DNA of 64,000 nt. It comes from Methylobacterium sp. GXS13 (GTDB lineage: Bacteria; Pseudomonadota; Alphaproteobacteria; Rhizobiales; Beijerinckiaceae). Below are positions 27,509 to 37,088 of the stretch, piece by piece. The stretch is taken from NCBI RefSeq assembly GCF_001455965.1, contig NZ_LKKO01000025.1:186001-250000 (forward strand). Direction: 5' to 3'. Every line of letters starts with the position of its first letter. The first letter of the stretch is position 1. Made by a program: the position numbers and the translations under genes. Below the pieces are notes generated by a model that was not told where the DNA came from, did no database searches, and was given only the letters and a program-made list of their open reading frames with translations.

Positions 27509-28522
27509 ATGCAGATCCCGATCAAGCGGGCGATCGAGCGCGTGCCCGGCGGCATGATGGTCGTCCCCCTGCTCACGGGCGCGCTCATCGCGACCTTCTT
27601 CCCCGGCACCCCGAAATTCTTCGGGTCGTTCACGGGCGCCCTGTTCTCGGGGGCGCTGACGATCCTGGCGGTGTTCTACGTCTGCATGGGGGCGAGCATC
27701 GACTTCCGCGCCACCCCCTACATCGTCAAGAAGGGCGGCACGCTGCTGATCGTGAAGATCGGGATCGCCCTGATCCTGGGGCTCGTCTTCGGCCGGGTCC
27801 TCGGCGAGGCGCCGGTGGCGGCCGGAATGTTTGCCGGGCTGTCCACCCTGGCCGTGGTCGCCAGCATGAACGACACCAACGGCGGCCTCTACATGGCGCT
27901 GATGGGCCAGTACGGGCGCCCGCGCGATGTCGGCGCCTACACGGTCATGTCGCTGGAGAGCGGCCCGTTTCTCACGATGGTGACGCTGGGCGTCGCCGGC
28001 CTCTCGGCCTTTCCCTGGCAGACCCTGGTGGGCGCCGTCCTGCCGCTCCTCGTCGGCATGATCATCGGCAATCTCGACCGCGAGATGCGCGCCTTCCTGA
28101 GCCGCGCGATCCCGGTGATGATCCCGTTCTTCGCCTTCGCGCTGGGCGCGGGCCTCGATCTCACCAAGGTGTGGCAGGCCGGCCTGCTCGGCCTCGCCAT
28201 GGGCGTCGCGGTCGTGGTCTTCACCGGAATCCCGCTGTTCCTCGCCGATCGCCTGACCGGCGGCACCGGCGTCGCGGGGGTCGCCGCGGCGTCCACCGCC
28301 GGCAACGCCGCGGCCGTCCCGGCGATCGTCGCCGCTGCGAACCCGGCCTATGCCGACGCGGCCGGTCCCGCGACGATCTTGGTCGCCGCCTGCGTCGTCG
28401 TCACGGCGATCCTGGTCCCGATCGTCACCGCCTGGACGGCCAAGATGGTCGGCCGCGGCGCGGACGAGGCGGAGATGTCCGAGGACGCACCCGTCGTGCC
28501 CGTGCCGGTCAGCCGCGCCTGA
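27509..28522 (+). CDS. kdgT: KdgT-type sugar-acid permease
   Basis: A 337-residue membrane protein with about ten hydrophobic helices. It begins [20 protein letters not shown] and contains [12 protein letters not shown] and GNAAAVPAI segments typical of the 2-keto-3-deoxygluconate permease family. Start ATG 27509 has GGGAGGGAA upstream; an earlier in-frame ATG would add ten residues. It leads a four-gene unit with a four-carbon acid sugar kinase, so the true substrate is more likely a tetronate such as threonate or erythronate than 2-keto-3-deoxygluconate. Confidence 0.87.
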   Translation: MQIPIKRAIERVPGGMMVVPLLTGALIATFFPGTPKFFGSFTGALFSGALTILAVFYVCMGASIDFRATPYIVKKGGTLLIVKIGIALILGLVFGRVLGEAPVAAGMFAGLSTLAVVASMNDTNGGLYMALMGQYGRPRDVGAYTVMSLESGPFLTMVTLGVAGLSAFPWQTLVGAVLPLLVGMIIGNLDREMRAFLSRAIPVMIPFFAFALGAGLDLTKVWQAGLLGLAMGVAVVVFTGIPLFLADRLTGGTGVAGVAAASTAGNAAAVPAIVAAANPAYADAAGPATILVAACVVVTAILVPIVTAWTAKMVGRGADEAEMSEDAPVVPVPVSRA

Positions 28523-28523
28523 G

Positions 28524-29765
28524 ATGGACGCGCGCTGGCTCATCCTCGCCGACGATCTGACCGGCGCCGCGGATTGCGCGATCGCGTTCCGGCGACGCGG
28601 CCGCAGCGCCGCCGTGACCTGGGGCGCGGCGGTCCCGGACCCGTCGATCCCGGTCCTCTCCTACGATGCCGACAGCCGCGCCCGCGCCGCGGAGGCGGCC
28701 GCGCAGCGTCATGCGGCCTTGCTGGAGCGGCTGCACGATCCGGAGCGGCGCCTGTTCAAGAAGATCGACTCGACCCTGCGCGGCCAGCCCGCGGCCGAGA
28801 GCGCCGCGACGCTGGCGCATCTGCGTGCCCGCTCCGGCCGGGCCTTCGGCGTGCTGGCGCCGGCTTTCCCCGGGACCGGCCGGACCACGGTGGACGGCCG
28901 GATGCGGGTCGGCGGTCGCCCGCTGGAGGAGGCGGAGGTCTGGCGGCGCGATCACACCTATGCCAGCGCCGTGCTCGGCGCGATGCTGGCCTCGGCCGGG
29001 ATCCGGTCCAGATCGCTCACCCTGCCGACGGTGCGCGGCGGTCGCCTCGCCGACGCGCTGGCGGAGGTGGCGGCCGGTCCCGAGGCGGTCGCCGTCTGCG
29101 ATGCCGAGACCGATGACGATCTGCGCCGCATCGCCGAGGCGGGCCTCGCCGCGACGCCCTGGGCCGTGTTCATCGGCAGCGCCGGCTTGGCGCATGCGCT
29201 CGCGGCCTCCGGCTCGACGGCTGCCCTTGAGCCGGTTCGGATCGCACCGGACCGGCGCGGCTCGCTCCTCGTCGTCGGTTCGCTGGCCGAAGTCTCGCGC
29301 GCGGGCGCCAGGCGTCTCCTCACCGATGGCGCCGTGGTACATCTGCCGGTGGCGCCCGAGACCCTGCTCGCGGCGGACGGTCCGTCGCATCTGGCGACGC
29401 CCATCGCGGCGCGGCTGGCCGCCGGCCAGGACGTCCTGGTCGAGATCCTGCTGGCGGGCGAGCCCGACATGCGCCTCGGCCCCCGGCTCGCGCAGGCGCT
29501 CGCCGATGCGCTGGCCCCGATCGCCGGGCAGATCGGGGCGCTGGCGGCCACGGGCGGCGAGACCGCGGCCGCCCTGTTGACGCGCTTCGATATCCACGGG
29601 ATCCAGCTCGCCGACGAGATCGAGCCGGGCGTCTCGCTCGGCCTCACCCTGGGTCGGCTCTCGATCCCCATCGCCACGAAGGCGGGGGCGTTCGGCGATG
29701 CCGACAGCCTCACGCGCATCCGTGACCGCCTGCGCCGCGCGCGAACCGAAGGAAACCTCTCATGA
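28524..29765 (+). CDS. Four-carbon acid sugar kinase (DUF1537; DtnK/OtnK type)
   Basis: A 413-residue cytoplasmic kinase. N-terminal substrate domain: ILADDLTGAADCA and KKIDSTLRG. C-terminal nucleotide domain: GSAGLAHAL and ATGGETAAALL. These define the DUF1537 family, which phosphorylates D-threonate, D-erythronate or 2-oxo-tetronates at O4. Pairing with a PdxA2-type dehydrogenase points to D-threonate or D-erythronate 4-kinase. It starts 1 base after kdgT and overlaps the next gene by 4 bases. Confidence 0.9.
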   Translation: MDARWLILADDLTGAADCAIAFRRRGRSAAVTWGAAVPDPSIPVLSYDADSRARAAEAAAQRHAALLERLHDPERRLFKKIDSTLRGQPAAESAATLAHLRARSGRAFGVLAPAFPGTGRTTVDGRMRVGGRPLEEAEVWRRDHTYASAVLGAMLASAGIRSRSLTLPTVRGGRLADALAEVAAGPEAVAVCDAETDDDLRRIAEAGLAATPWAVFIGSAGLAHALAASGSTAALEPVRIAPDRRGSLLVVGSLAEVSRAGARRLLTDGAVVHLPVAPETLLAADGPSHLATPIAARLAAGQDVLVEILLAGEPDMRLGPRLAQALADALAPIAGQIGALAATGGETAAALLTRFDIHGIQLADEIEPGVSLGLTLGRLSIPIATKAGAFGDADSLTRIRDRLRRARTEGNLS

Positions 29766-30763
29766 TCCGTCCGACCATCGCCATCACCATGGGCGATCCC
29801 GCCGGCGTCGGGCCGGAGATCATCATGAAGGCGCTGGCCCACCCGGAGGTCCACGCGCTCTGCCGGCCGCTGGTGATCGGCGATGCCGGGCGCCTGCGGC
29901 AGGCGGGACGCATCGTCGGGGCCACGATCGGTGTCGATTCGCTCGCCGACGCGGGCGCGGCGGCGTTCGGCGCCGGAGCGGTCCAGTGCGTCGACCTGAA
30001 ATGCGTCCCCGACGACCTGCCGTTCGGACGCGTGTCGCCGATCGCCGGCGAGACCGCCTATCGCTGCATCGCGGCGGCGGTGGAGATCGTGCAGGCGGGA
30101 CAGGCTCAAGGGATCTGCACCGCGCCGCTCTCGAAGGAGGCGCTGCACGCGGCCGGCCACAAGTTTCCCGGCCATACCGAGATGCTCGCGCACCTCACCG
30201 GGACGCCGGAAGTGTCGATGATGCTGGTCTCGCCCAAGCTCCGGGTGATCCACGTCACGACCCATATCGGCCTGATCGACGCGATCGCGCGGATCGAGCC
30301 CGGTCTCGTCGAGCGGGTCATCGCCCGCGGGCACGCCGTGCTGGTGAAGGCCGGCATCGCCGATCCGAAGATCGGCGTCTGCGCCATCAATCCGCATGCG
30401 GGCGAGAACGGCCTGTTCGGCCATGGCGAGGAGGCGGAGAAGATCACGCCGGCCATCGAGGCCTGCCGGGCCAAGGGCTGGGACGTGCGCGGGCCGCTGC
30501 CCGCCGACACGCTGTTCTTCCTCGCCGGGCGGGGCGACTACGACATGGTGGTCGCCATGTACCACGATCAGGGTCACGGACCGATCAAGGTGCTGGGCCT
30601 CGAAGCCGGGGTGAACATCACCGTCGGCCTCCCGGTGATCCGCACCTCCGTCGACCACGGGACGGCCTTCGACATCGCCGGCACGGGCGTTGCGGACGAG
30701 CGCAGCCTCATCGAGGCGCTCCGCCAGGCGGTCGAGCTGGCCCCGAAGCCGGCAGCCGCCTGA
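29762..30763 (+). CDS. pdxA2: PdxA2-type 4-phospho-tetronate dehydrogenase
   Basis: A 333-residue PdxA-family enzyme. Its metal/substrate residues are visible in KFPGHTEMLAHLTG, INPHAGENGLFGHGEE and MYHDQGHGPIK. True PdxA acts in pyridoxal phosphate synthesis; the PdxA2 branch oxidises D-threonate 4-phosphate (or the erythronate isomer) with decarboxylation to dihydroxyacetone phosphate. The ATGA overlap with the kinase gene and the shared operon with kdgT make the catabolic role much more likely. Confidence 0.88.
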   Translation: MIRPTIAITMGDPAGVGPEIIMKALAHPEVHALCRPLVIGDAGRLRQAGRIVGATIGVDSLADAGAAAFGAGAVQCVDLKCVPDDLPFGRVSPIAGETAYRCIAAAVEIVQAGQAQGICTAPLSKEALHAAGHKFPGHTEMLAHLTGTPEVSMMLVSPKLRVIHVTTHIGLIDAIARIEPGLVERVIARGHAVLVKAGIADPKIGVCAINPHAGENGLFGHGEEAEKITPAIEACRAKGWDVRGPLPADTLFFLAGRGDYDMVVAMYHDQGHGPIKVLGLEAGVNITVGLPVIRTSVDHGTAFDIAGTGVADERSLIEALRQAVELAPKPAAA

Positions 30764-30793
30764 CGGGCGCGCTCGTATCGGTGGGAGGATCCT

Positions 30794-31588
30794 CTGTCGC
30801 GGATCGGCAAAGCGGGTACGGCGCTGCGCGGGCGTGAGCGCCGGGCGCGGCTGCTGGAGGCGCTCGGGCTCGGCGAGATCGACGTGGACGATCTCGCGCG
30901 CCGGTTCGGCGTCTCCGCCTCCACCGTCCGGCGCGACCTCCAGCACCTCTCCGACACCAAGGCGGTGCGACGGACCTATGGCGGCGCGATCCTGGCCGCC
31001 CCCTCGGCCGAGACGACGCTCGACCAGAGGCTGGCGGTCAACGGCCCCGAGAAGCAGGCGATCGCCCGCGCGGCGCTCGCGCTCATCACGGACGGCGAGA
31101 CCCTGATCCTCGATGCCGGCTCCACCGTGACGGCCTTCGGGCGCCTCCTGCTCGACCGGCGCCTGCGCATCATCACGAACAACCTCGCCCTGCTGCCCCT
31201 TCTCGCCCGCGCCCCGGAGATCGACCTCGTCGTGCTCGGCGGCAGCGTGCGGACGACCAGCATGGGCACGGTCGGCCCGCTGGCGGTCGAGGCGCTCCGC
31301 CGGATGACGGCGGACCGCGCGGTGATGAGCGCCGACGGCGTGGTCGCCGGACGCGGCCTGTGCGAGGCGAGCCTCGATCAGGTCGCGCTCAAATCCGCAA
31401 TGATCGCGCAGGCGCAGGATACCGTTGTCCTGGCCGACGCGGGCAAGCTCGGGCGCGCCGAGCAGCGGGCCTGGGCACCGTTGCCGCCGCGCTGGACCCT
31501 GGTGACCGATGCGGCGGCCTCGCAGGACCAGCGGCAGCACTTGGCTGCGGACGGTGCCAGCTTGGTGGTGGCCGACACCCTGCGGTAG
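30794..31588 (+). CDS. DeoR family regulator, probable CTG start
   Basis: A 264-residue protein from a proposed CTG start at 30794, five bases after GGGAGG. The first GTG in frame (30884) would remove the first helices of the N-terminal HTH (RRARLLEALGLGEIDVDDLARRF...SASTVRRDL). No ATG or GTG exists between the preceding stop and that point. The C-terminal DeoR sensor domain (ILDAGSTVTAFGRLL, ITNNLALL, VVLGGSVR) binds phosphorylated sugars. It most likely represses kdgT-kinase-pdxA2, using the tetronate pathway intermediate as inducer. Confidence 0.85.
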   Translation: MSRIGKAGTALRGRERRARLLEALGLGEIDVDDLARRFGVSASTVRRDLQHLSDTKAVRRTYGGAILAAPSAETTLDQRLAVNGPEKQAIARAALALITDGETLILDAGSTVTAFGRLLLDRRLRIITNNLALLPLLARAPEIDLVVLGGSVRTTSMGTVGPLAVEALRRMTADRAVMSADGVVAGRGLCEASLDQVALKSAMIAQAQDTVVLADAGKLGRAEQRAWAPLPPRWTLVTDAAASQDQRQHLAADGASLVVADTLR

Positions 31589-31627
31589 ACGCCTGGCCGC
31601 GCCGAAGCCGCCAAGCATCGGCCTCGG

Positions 31628-33004
31628 TCAGGCGACCCGCTGCGCGGGCGAGGCCAGACCCAGCTCGGCGCGGAACAGCGCCTCCATCTCGCGCCGGATG
31701 CGGATCGCCTGGTGGCTCGTATCGTAGGCCACGTCGCTCCAGCGGACCGCCCGGCCGGCAGGGACGTCGTGGCTCAGCACGAGGTTGTGCGCGAGCCCGA
31801 TCGGCAGCGCGTCCTGCGCCAGGGACTCGGCCGTCGGCATCAGCTTGCCGTAGACCGTGAAGCCGCCCTCGCCGTCGAGGCGCTCCCCGGCTTTCAGGGC
31901 GCGCTTGGCGGTGGCGGCCACGTCGCCGCGCCAGGCGCCCGAGGCGGCCGTCGCCTCGCCCCGGACTGCGATCGAGGCGACCGAGATTCCGAGCTCGAGG
32001 CCGATCAGGTGGTACGGCTTGTAGGTGGCGGCGTAGCGGCCGGTGTCGTCGGTCTTCAGCCCGTATTGCGCGAAGCACTCCTGCACGTAGCGGCTCGGCG
32101 CCGCGAACACGGCGAAGACGCCCCAGCGCAGGTCGCGGAAGACTGGGCGCCCGTCCCGCTCAAGGGAGGACACCACCTCGACGGTGCCGCCCTCGGTCAG
32201 GATGCCGCCATCCGCCACCGGCCGCAGGACCATCGGCAGGTCGTCGACGCCGCAGGCCGGGAAGGCCAGGCCGTCGCGTGGCGGGGTCAGGTCACAGGCA
32301 TTGGCCACCGCGGCCATCTCCAGGGCCGACTTGGTGCCGTCCAGGAAGGAGTTGAACATCTGCGGATTGAAGTCGCCGCCCGCGACCTGCTCGGCGCTGA
32401 AGCCGTAATGGCCCCAGACCGTGTCGGGGGTGGAGGCGTGATAGGCCGGCAGGTACTTCGTCCCCTTGCCGGCGCAGACCACCTCCAGCCCGATCGTGCG
32501 CGCCCAGTCGACCAGTTCGGCGATGAGCGCCGGCTGGTCGCCGGAGGCCATGGAGTAGATCACCCCGGCCTCGGCGGCGCGGCGGGCGAGCAGCGGTCCG
32601 GCCAGCACGTCGGCCTCGACGTTGACCATGACGATGTGCTTGGCGTGCGCGCAGGCCTTGAGGGCGTGGTGGATGCCGGCGGCCGGGCTGCCGGTCGCGT
32701 CGATCACGATGTCCCCGAACGGGCTGGCGATCAGGGCGTCGGCATCGTCGGTGACGCAGGTCGCGCCGGTCCGTGCGGCCTCTTCCAGGCTGGGGGCCGC
32801 GAACCGGGCCTCGTCCCAGCCCACCCGGCGCAGCGCCTGGCGTGCCCGGTCGGGTGAGAGGTCGGCCAAGGCGGTCAGGTGGATGCCGGGCGTCCGGGGC
32901 GCCTGCGACAGGTACATGGAGCCGAACTTGCCGGCGCCGATCAGGCCCACGCGGACCGGGCGCCCCTCCTCGGCGCGACGCTGCAGCTTGGCGAACATCG
33001 ACAT
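31628..33004 (-). CDS. COG4091-type NAD(P)-dependent dehydrogenase with SAF domain
   Basis: A 458-residue protein. A Rossmann fold with VGLIGAGKFGSMYL (~18-32), a homoserine-dehydrogenase-like core (DATGSPAAGIHHALKAC) and a C-terminal SAF-like module (VLSHDVPAGRAVRW, ~415) fit the COG4091 group. Relatives are annotated as predicted homoserine dehydrogenases, but several sit in acid-sugar catabolic clusters. Here it converges with the tetronate operon, so it could supply or remove a branched or oxidised sugar acid. Its substrate is not known. Confidence 0.82.
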   Translation of the reverse strand: MSMFAKLQRRAEEGRPVRVGLIGAGKFGSMYLSQAPRTPGIHLTALADLSPDRARQALRRVGWDEARFAAPSLEEAARTGATCVTDDADALIASPFGDIVIDATGSPAAGIHHALKACAHAKHIVMVNVEADVLAGPLLARRAAEAGVIYSMASGDQPALIAELVDWARTIGLEVVCAGKGTKYLPAYHASTPDTVWGHYGFSAEQVAGGDFNPQMFNSFLDGTKSALEMAAVANACDLTPPRDGLAFPACGVDDLPMVLRPVADGGILTEGGTVEVVSSLERDGRPVFRDLRWGVFAVFAAPSRYVQECFAQYGLKTDDTGRYAATYKPYHLIGLELGISVASIAVRGEATAASGAWRGDVAATAKRALKAGERLDGEGGFTVYGKLMPTAESLAQDALPIGLAHNLVLSHDVPAGRAVRWSDVAYDTSHQAIRIRREMEALFRAELGLASPAQRVA

Positions 33005-33151
33005 GGCGCTCTCCCGGCGTGTCGCGCGGTCGGTCGGACGTCCGGGTCCGTGCCCGCCGCGTATGCATGGTCTTGCCGGTTCGGCATTATCATGCGTTTC
33101 AGCGCCTGCCCATGCGGCGACGGCCGCGCTCTGCGACCGGCGGGACTCGCC

Positions 33152-34057
33152 TTAGCCCGCGGCCCGGCTCTCCTGTTCGCGATCCAGAAGCCAGCGGCGG
33201 AAGGCCCGGATCTTCTCCAGGTCCCGATCCCGCTCGCGGTAGCAGATGAAGTGGAGATCCCGGTACAGGCTCGCGAGGCGGCCTGCGCCGAGCCGCACGA
33301 GCTGCCCGGCGCCGAGCTCCTGCTGGGCGAATCGCAGGCTCTCCAGCGCGACCCCGAGCCCCTGGATCGCGGCCGCGATCACCAGGGAGCCGCGGTCGAA
33401 GGCCGGCCCGGAGGCCGCGGCGGGGGCCGGACAGCCGTTATGCGCGAACCAGTCCGGCCAGCGCACGGGGCTGAACGACGAATCCAGCCGGGTGAAGCCC
33501 TGGATGGTGGCGGGCTCGATCGGCCCGATGGACCGGGCAAGGTCCGGCGTGCACAGGGCCGCGATCTCCTCGGGGCCCAGGGACTCGACCGCCAGGCCGG
33601 GCCCGCGCGGCGGACGGCCATAGGCGATCAGGATATCGATCTCCTCGTGCCGGCCGAGGTCGATCGGATCGGCATTGCTCGAGAGGCGGATGCCGATATC
33701 GGGATGCGCCTCCACGAAGGCATGCAGCCGCGGACCGAGCCATTTGGCGGCGAAGCTCGGGGTGCAATGCACGGCGAGCGAGGAGGGCGGCGGCGGGCTC
33801 AATTCCGCGCAGAGCGCCTCGATCGCGTCGAAGGCCTGTCCGAGGCCCGCGCACAGGCGCTCGCCGTCCGCGGTCAGCGTCGCCTGGCGGTTGGCGCGCC
33901 GGAACAGGGCACGCCCGAGGGTACGTTCGAGCGCGCGGATCTGGTGGCTCACCGCCGAGGGCGTGAGATGCAGCTCCTCGCTCGCCCGGGCGAAGCTGCC
34001 GAGGCGCGCGGCCGCCTCGAAGGCCCGCAGGGCGGGAAAGCTCGGTATCCGGCGCAT
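33152..34057 (-). CDS. LysR family regulator (GcvA-like)
   Basis: A 301-residue protein. The N-terminal winged HTH (residues ~5-65: LRAFEAAARLGSFARASEELHLTPSAVSHQI) and the periplasmic-binding-like effector domain (~90-290) are intact. It is divergent from the transporter and aldolase genes, the classical LysR arrangement, and probably controls them in response to their substrate. Confidence 0.9.
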   Translation of the reverse strand: MRRIPSFPALRAFEAAARLGSFARASEELHLTPSAVSHQIRALERTLGRALFRRANRQATLTADGERLCAGLGQAFDAIEALCAELSPPPPSSLAVHCTPSFAAKWLGPRLHAFVEAHPDIGIRLSSNADPIDLGRHEEIDILIAYGRPPRGPGLAVESLGPEEIAALCTPDLARSIGPIEPATIQGFTRLDSSFSPVRWPDWFAHNGCPAPAAASGPAFDRGSLVIAAAIQGLGVALESLRFAQQELGAGQLVRLGAGRLASLYRDLHFICYRERDRDLEKIRAFRRWLLDREQESRAAG

Positions 34058-34189
34058 GCACCAATCCGTGAATTGGATTCACGAAAACAGTGAAAAATCG
34101 TCGTTTGTCAACGCCGCGACGGGGCACGATAGTGCCGGACACGCCGCGTAGACGGCTCTGATACCAATAATGTCCGGGGAGTTAACGCC

Positions 34190-35494
34190 ATGGCCCAGGG
34201 GGTGATGACCCTCGTCGAGCCCAGTATCGACGAGACGACGCGGGTCTACCGCAAGGTCACATGGCGGCTCGTGCCATTCCTGTTCGCCTGCTACGTCGCG
34301 GCCTATCTCGACCGCGTCAATGTCGGCTTCGCCAAGCTGCAGATGCTCAGCGATTTGCAGTTCAGCGAGACGGTCTACGGCCTCGGCGCCGGGATCTTCT
34401 TCATCGGCTACTTCCTGTTCGAGGTGCCGAGCAACATGATCCTGCACAAGGTCGGCGCCCGGATCTGGATCGCCCGGGTGATGCTGAGCTGGGCGGTCAT
34501 CTCGGCGGCGATGATGTTCGTGACGTCGCCGACCTGGTTCTACGTGCTGCGGTTCCTGCTTGGCGTCGCCGAGGCCGGGCTGTTTCCAGGCGTCATCCTG
34601 TACCTGACCTATTGGTACCCGTCCGAGCGGCGCGGCGGCATCATCGCGCTGTTCATGACCGGCATCCCGATCGCCGGCCTGGTCGGCGGCCCCGTATCCG
34701 GCTGGATCATGAACGCCTTCTCCGGCGCGGGCGGCCTCGCGGGCTGGCAGTGGCTGTTCCTGATCGAGGCGCTGCCGTCCTTCATCCTGGGGTTCTGCGT
34801 CCTGGCCTATCTGGACGACGGCATCGCGAAGGCGACGTGGCTGACCGCCGACGAGAAGGCGCTTCTGGCCCGCAACGTCGCCGCCGACGGCGCCTCCGTG
34901 GCCGCGCATCGCTTCCGCGACGGCTTCACCAGCGGTTGGGTCTGGCTGCTCTGCGGGATCTACTTCTTCTTCATCATGGGTCTCTACGGCGTCGGATTCT
35001 GGCTGCCGACCTTGATCAAGGGCGCGGGGGTCGCCGATCCCCTGCAGATCGGGTTCCTGACGATGCTGCCCTACGGCGCCGCGGCGGTGGCGATGATCAC
35101 GGTCGGGCGCCTGTCCGATGCGGCCCGGGAGCGGCGCTGGCACATCGTGGTGCCCGGGCTCATCGGGGCGGTGGGCTGGCTGGTCAGCATCCGGTTCAGC
35201 ACGGATCTGGTCATCGCCGAAGCCGCGCTCACCGTGGCGACCATCGGCGTGCTCGTGACGCTCGCTCAATTCTGGTGCCTGCCGACCGCCATCCTGGCGG
35301 GGGCGGCCGCCGCCACCGGCATCGCGGTGATCAACTCGGTCGGCAACCTCGCCGGCTTCGTGAGCCCCTACCTGATCGGCTGGATCATCGACACCACCAA
35401 GTCCACGAGCCTCGGCGTCTACACGCTGGCCAGCTGTCTGGCGATCGGCAGCCTCCTCGCGCTGACGATGCCCAAGCGCCTGGTCAACCGCTGA
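34190..35494 (+). CDS. MFS transporter, anion:cation symporter family
   Basis: A 434-residue, 12-helix transporter. It shows YLDRVNVGFAKLQM in helix 1-loop, FFIGYFLFEVPSNMILHKVGAR, and GVAEAGLFPGVILYLTYWYP, all marks of the ACS family that imports tartrate, galactonate, phthalate and related acids. It lies 40 bases upstream of the class II aldolase and opposite a LysR gene, so it likely imports the hydroxy-acid handled by that aldolase. Confidence 0.9.
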   Translation: MAQGVMTLVEPSIDETTRVYRKVTWRLVPFLFACYVAAYLDRVNVGFAKLQMLSDLQFSETVYGLGAGIFFIGYFLFEVPSNMILHKVGARIWIARVMLSWAVISAAMMFVTSPTWFYVLRFLLGVAEAGLFPGVILYLTYWYPSERRGGIIALFMTGIPIAGLVGGPVSGWIMNAFSGAGGLAGWQWLFLIEALPSFILGFCVLAYLDDGIAKATWLTADEKALLARNVAADGASVAAHRFRDGFTSGWVWLLCGIYFFFIMGLYGVGFWLPTLIKGAGVADPLQIGFLTMLPYGAAAVAMITVGRLSDAARERRWHIVVPGLIGAVGWLVSIRFSTDLVIAEAALTVATIGVLVTLAQFWCLPTAILAGAAAATGIAVINSVGNLAGFVSPYLIGWIIDTTKSTSLGVYTLASCLAIGSLLALTMPKRLVNR

Positions 35495-35534
35495 GCCCTC
35501 TCACCCCTCCCTCACCCTGACGAAAGGATCCGTC

Positions 35535-36398
35535 ATGCTGGACGACCATGCCCACGACAGCGACATCGCCATCGACCTGCCCAACGACAGCGCGGGCCGC
35601 AAGCGGACCTCGATCTACCAGCCCGAGCAGGCGGGCCTGATCTTCCCGGAGATCCCCCAGTTCGCCAACCACGCCGAAGAGCGCGCATACCGCAAGCAGC
35701 ATCTCGTGGCCGCCTGCCGCGCCTTCGCGATGCACGGCTTCGATTACGGCTTCGCCGGTCACCTGACGATCCGCGATCCCGAGCGTCCGGAGCTGTACTG
35801 GACCAACCCGATGTGCGTGCACTTCTCGCAGGTGCGCATGTCGAACCTGATCCTCGCCGACCACAAGGGCGACGTGGTCGAGGGGCGCTACGCGATCAAC
35901 CGCGCCGGCTTCGTGCTCCACGCCGCCGTGCACGACGAGCATCCCGACGTCATGGCGATGTGCCACGCGCACACGACCTACGGCACCGCCTGGTGCGCGA
36001 CCGGCCGGCCGCTGGACATGATCAGCCAGGACGCGGCCGCCTTCTACAACAGCCACGCGGTGATCGGCGCCTCGGCCGGCGCCGTGGCGGTGGAGAAGGC
36101 GAGCGGCCTCTCGGTGGCCCAGCAGATCGGCCGCAACCGCGGCGTGCTGCATCAGAACCACGGCCTGCTCACCTGCAGCCGCCACAGCATCGATGACGCG
36201 GCGTTCTGGTTCATCGCCCTGGAACGGGCCTGCAAGCAGCAGCTCCTGGTCGAGGCGACCGGCATCAAGCCGCAGCTCCTGTCGGAGAAGACCGCCCGCT
36301 ACAGCCGCGAGCATGTCGGCAGCGACTATATCGGCTGGCTGCACTTCCAGACGCTCTACAGCCACATCGCCGCGACCCAGCCCGACATGTTCGAATAA
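35535..36398 (+). CDS. Class II aldolase/adducin family protein
   Basis: A 287-residue enzyme with zinc ligands in CHAHTTYG and HQNHGLL, and the family opening HLVAACRAFAMHGFDYGFAGHLTIRD. AAAGGATC precedes the ATG. Family members cleave sugar phosphates or act as decarboxylases/isomerases on sugar acids; this subgroup is uncharacterised. Operon context with an acid transporter favours an acid-sugar substrate. A hairpin terminator follows at 36445. Confidence 0.87.
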   Translation: MLDDHAHDSDIAIDLPNDSAGRKRTSIYQPEQAGLIFPEIPQFANHAEERAYRKQHLVAACRAFAMHGFDYGFAGHLTIRDPERPELYWTNPMCVHFSQVRMSNLILADHKGDVVEGRYAINRAGFVLHAAVHDEHPDVMAMCHAHTTYGTAWCATGRPLDMISQDAAAFYNSHAVIGASAGAVAVEKASGLSVAQQIGRNRGVLHQNHGLLTCSRHSIDDAAFWFIALERACKQQLLVEATGIKPQLLSEKTARYSREHVGSDYIGWLHFQTLYSHIAATQPDMFE

Positions 36399-36444
36399 GG
36401 CCGGCGCCGGCCCGGTACCGGTCGCGAACGCATCGCCTCTGCGC

Positions 36445-36472
36445 GAAGGGCCGGCCGCACGGTCGGCCCTTC
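36445..36472 (+). terminator. Hairpin terminator after the aldolase gene
   Basis: GAAGGGCCGGCC (36445-36456) pairs with 36461-36472 around a GCAC loop, with one G-T wobble. It ends the MFS-aldolase unit. Confidence 0.7.
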
Positions 36473-36574
36473 TGCTGTCGGCGCCCGATTTGCTTGTCGA
36501 CAACCTGCGCGGTCGGCAACCTTTCCGGCTTGAAACGTGTCGTCCTCCCGTCGCGGGGCGTCGGAGAGGCCGTC

Positions 36575-36733
36575 ATGATGGGTTTGGGTGTGTTCTGTGT
36601 GGTCGCCGGCACCAGCCTGGCCGCCGCATCCCTGTGGGCGCCCCGGTACCGCGCCCTCCTGGAAGGGATGGGCGGCTGCCTGTTCCTGGCGGGGCTGGGC
36701 TGCGCCGGTGCGGATCTGGCGCTGGCGTCCTGA
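36575..36733 (+). CDS. 52-residue two-helix membrane protein
   Basis: Starts at ATG 36575 (or 36578), with GGAGAGG six bases upstream. Two hydrophobic helices (MGLGVFCVVAGTSLAAASL and a C-terminal GCLFLAGLGCAGADLAL) flank a short basic loop. Function unknown. Confidence 0.55.
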   Translation: MMGLGVFCVVAGTSLAAASLWAPRYRALLEGMGGCLFLAGLGCAGADLALAS

Positions 36734-36854
36734 TCCGCGCCGATCGGCCGGAACGATCCAGCGGGTTTTCGCGGGGCGGGGTTGCCAAGCTTGACCATAT
36801 AGGCCAGCCTGTACGTAAGTAATGCGTCCCAATTGGAGCCGCCCCGGAGTGCCA

Positions 36855-37088
36855 ATGCTGGTCAATCACACGCGCCGCTTGCTCAATAAGGCGGCCGAAT
36901 CCGGCGATTATCAGATTTCCATCCAGCGGAAGCCGAACGCGTCCTGGCCCGCCGATCACAGCCGGCTCACCGCCCTCGAAAGCGTCGGCCATCTGGAGCG
37001 GGTCGGTCACGGCGACGAATGCGCGATCTGGCAGATCACCTCCGCCGGCCTGACCCAGCTTCACACCTTCGCCGCGGGAGGCGTATGA
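36855..37088 (+). CDS. Small hypothetical protein, winged-helix-like
   Basis: A 77-residue protein: a helical start (NHTRRLLNKAAESGDY), then LTALESVGHLERVG, then a beta hairpin ending ITSAGLTQL, as in small winged-helix domains. Its stop overlaps the next gene's start (ATGA). Function unknown. Confidence 0.55.
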   Translation: MLVNHTRRLLNKAAESGDYQISIQRKPNASWPADHSRLTALESVGHLERVGHGDECAIWQITSAGLTQLHTFAAGGV

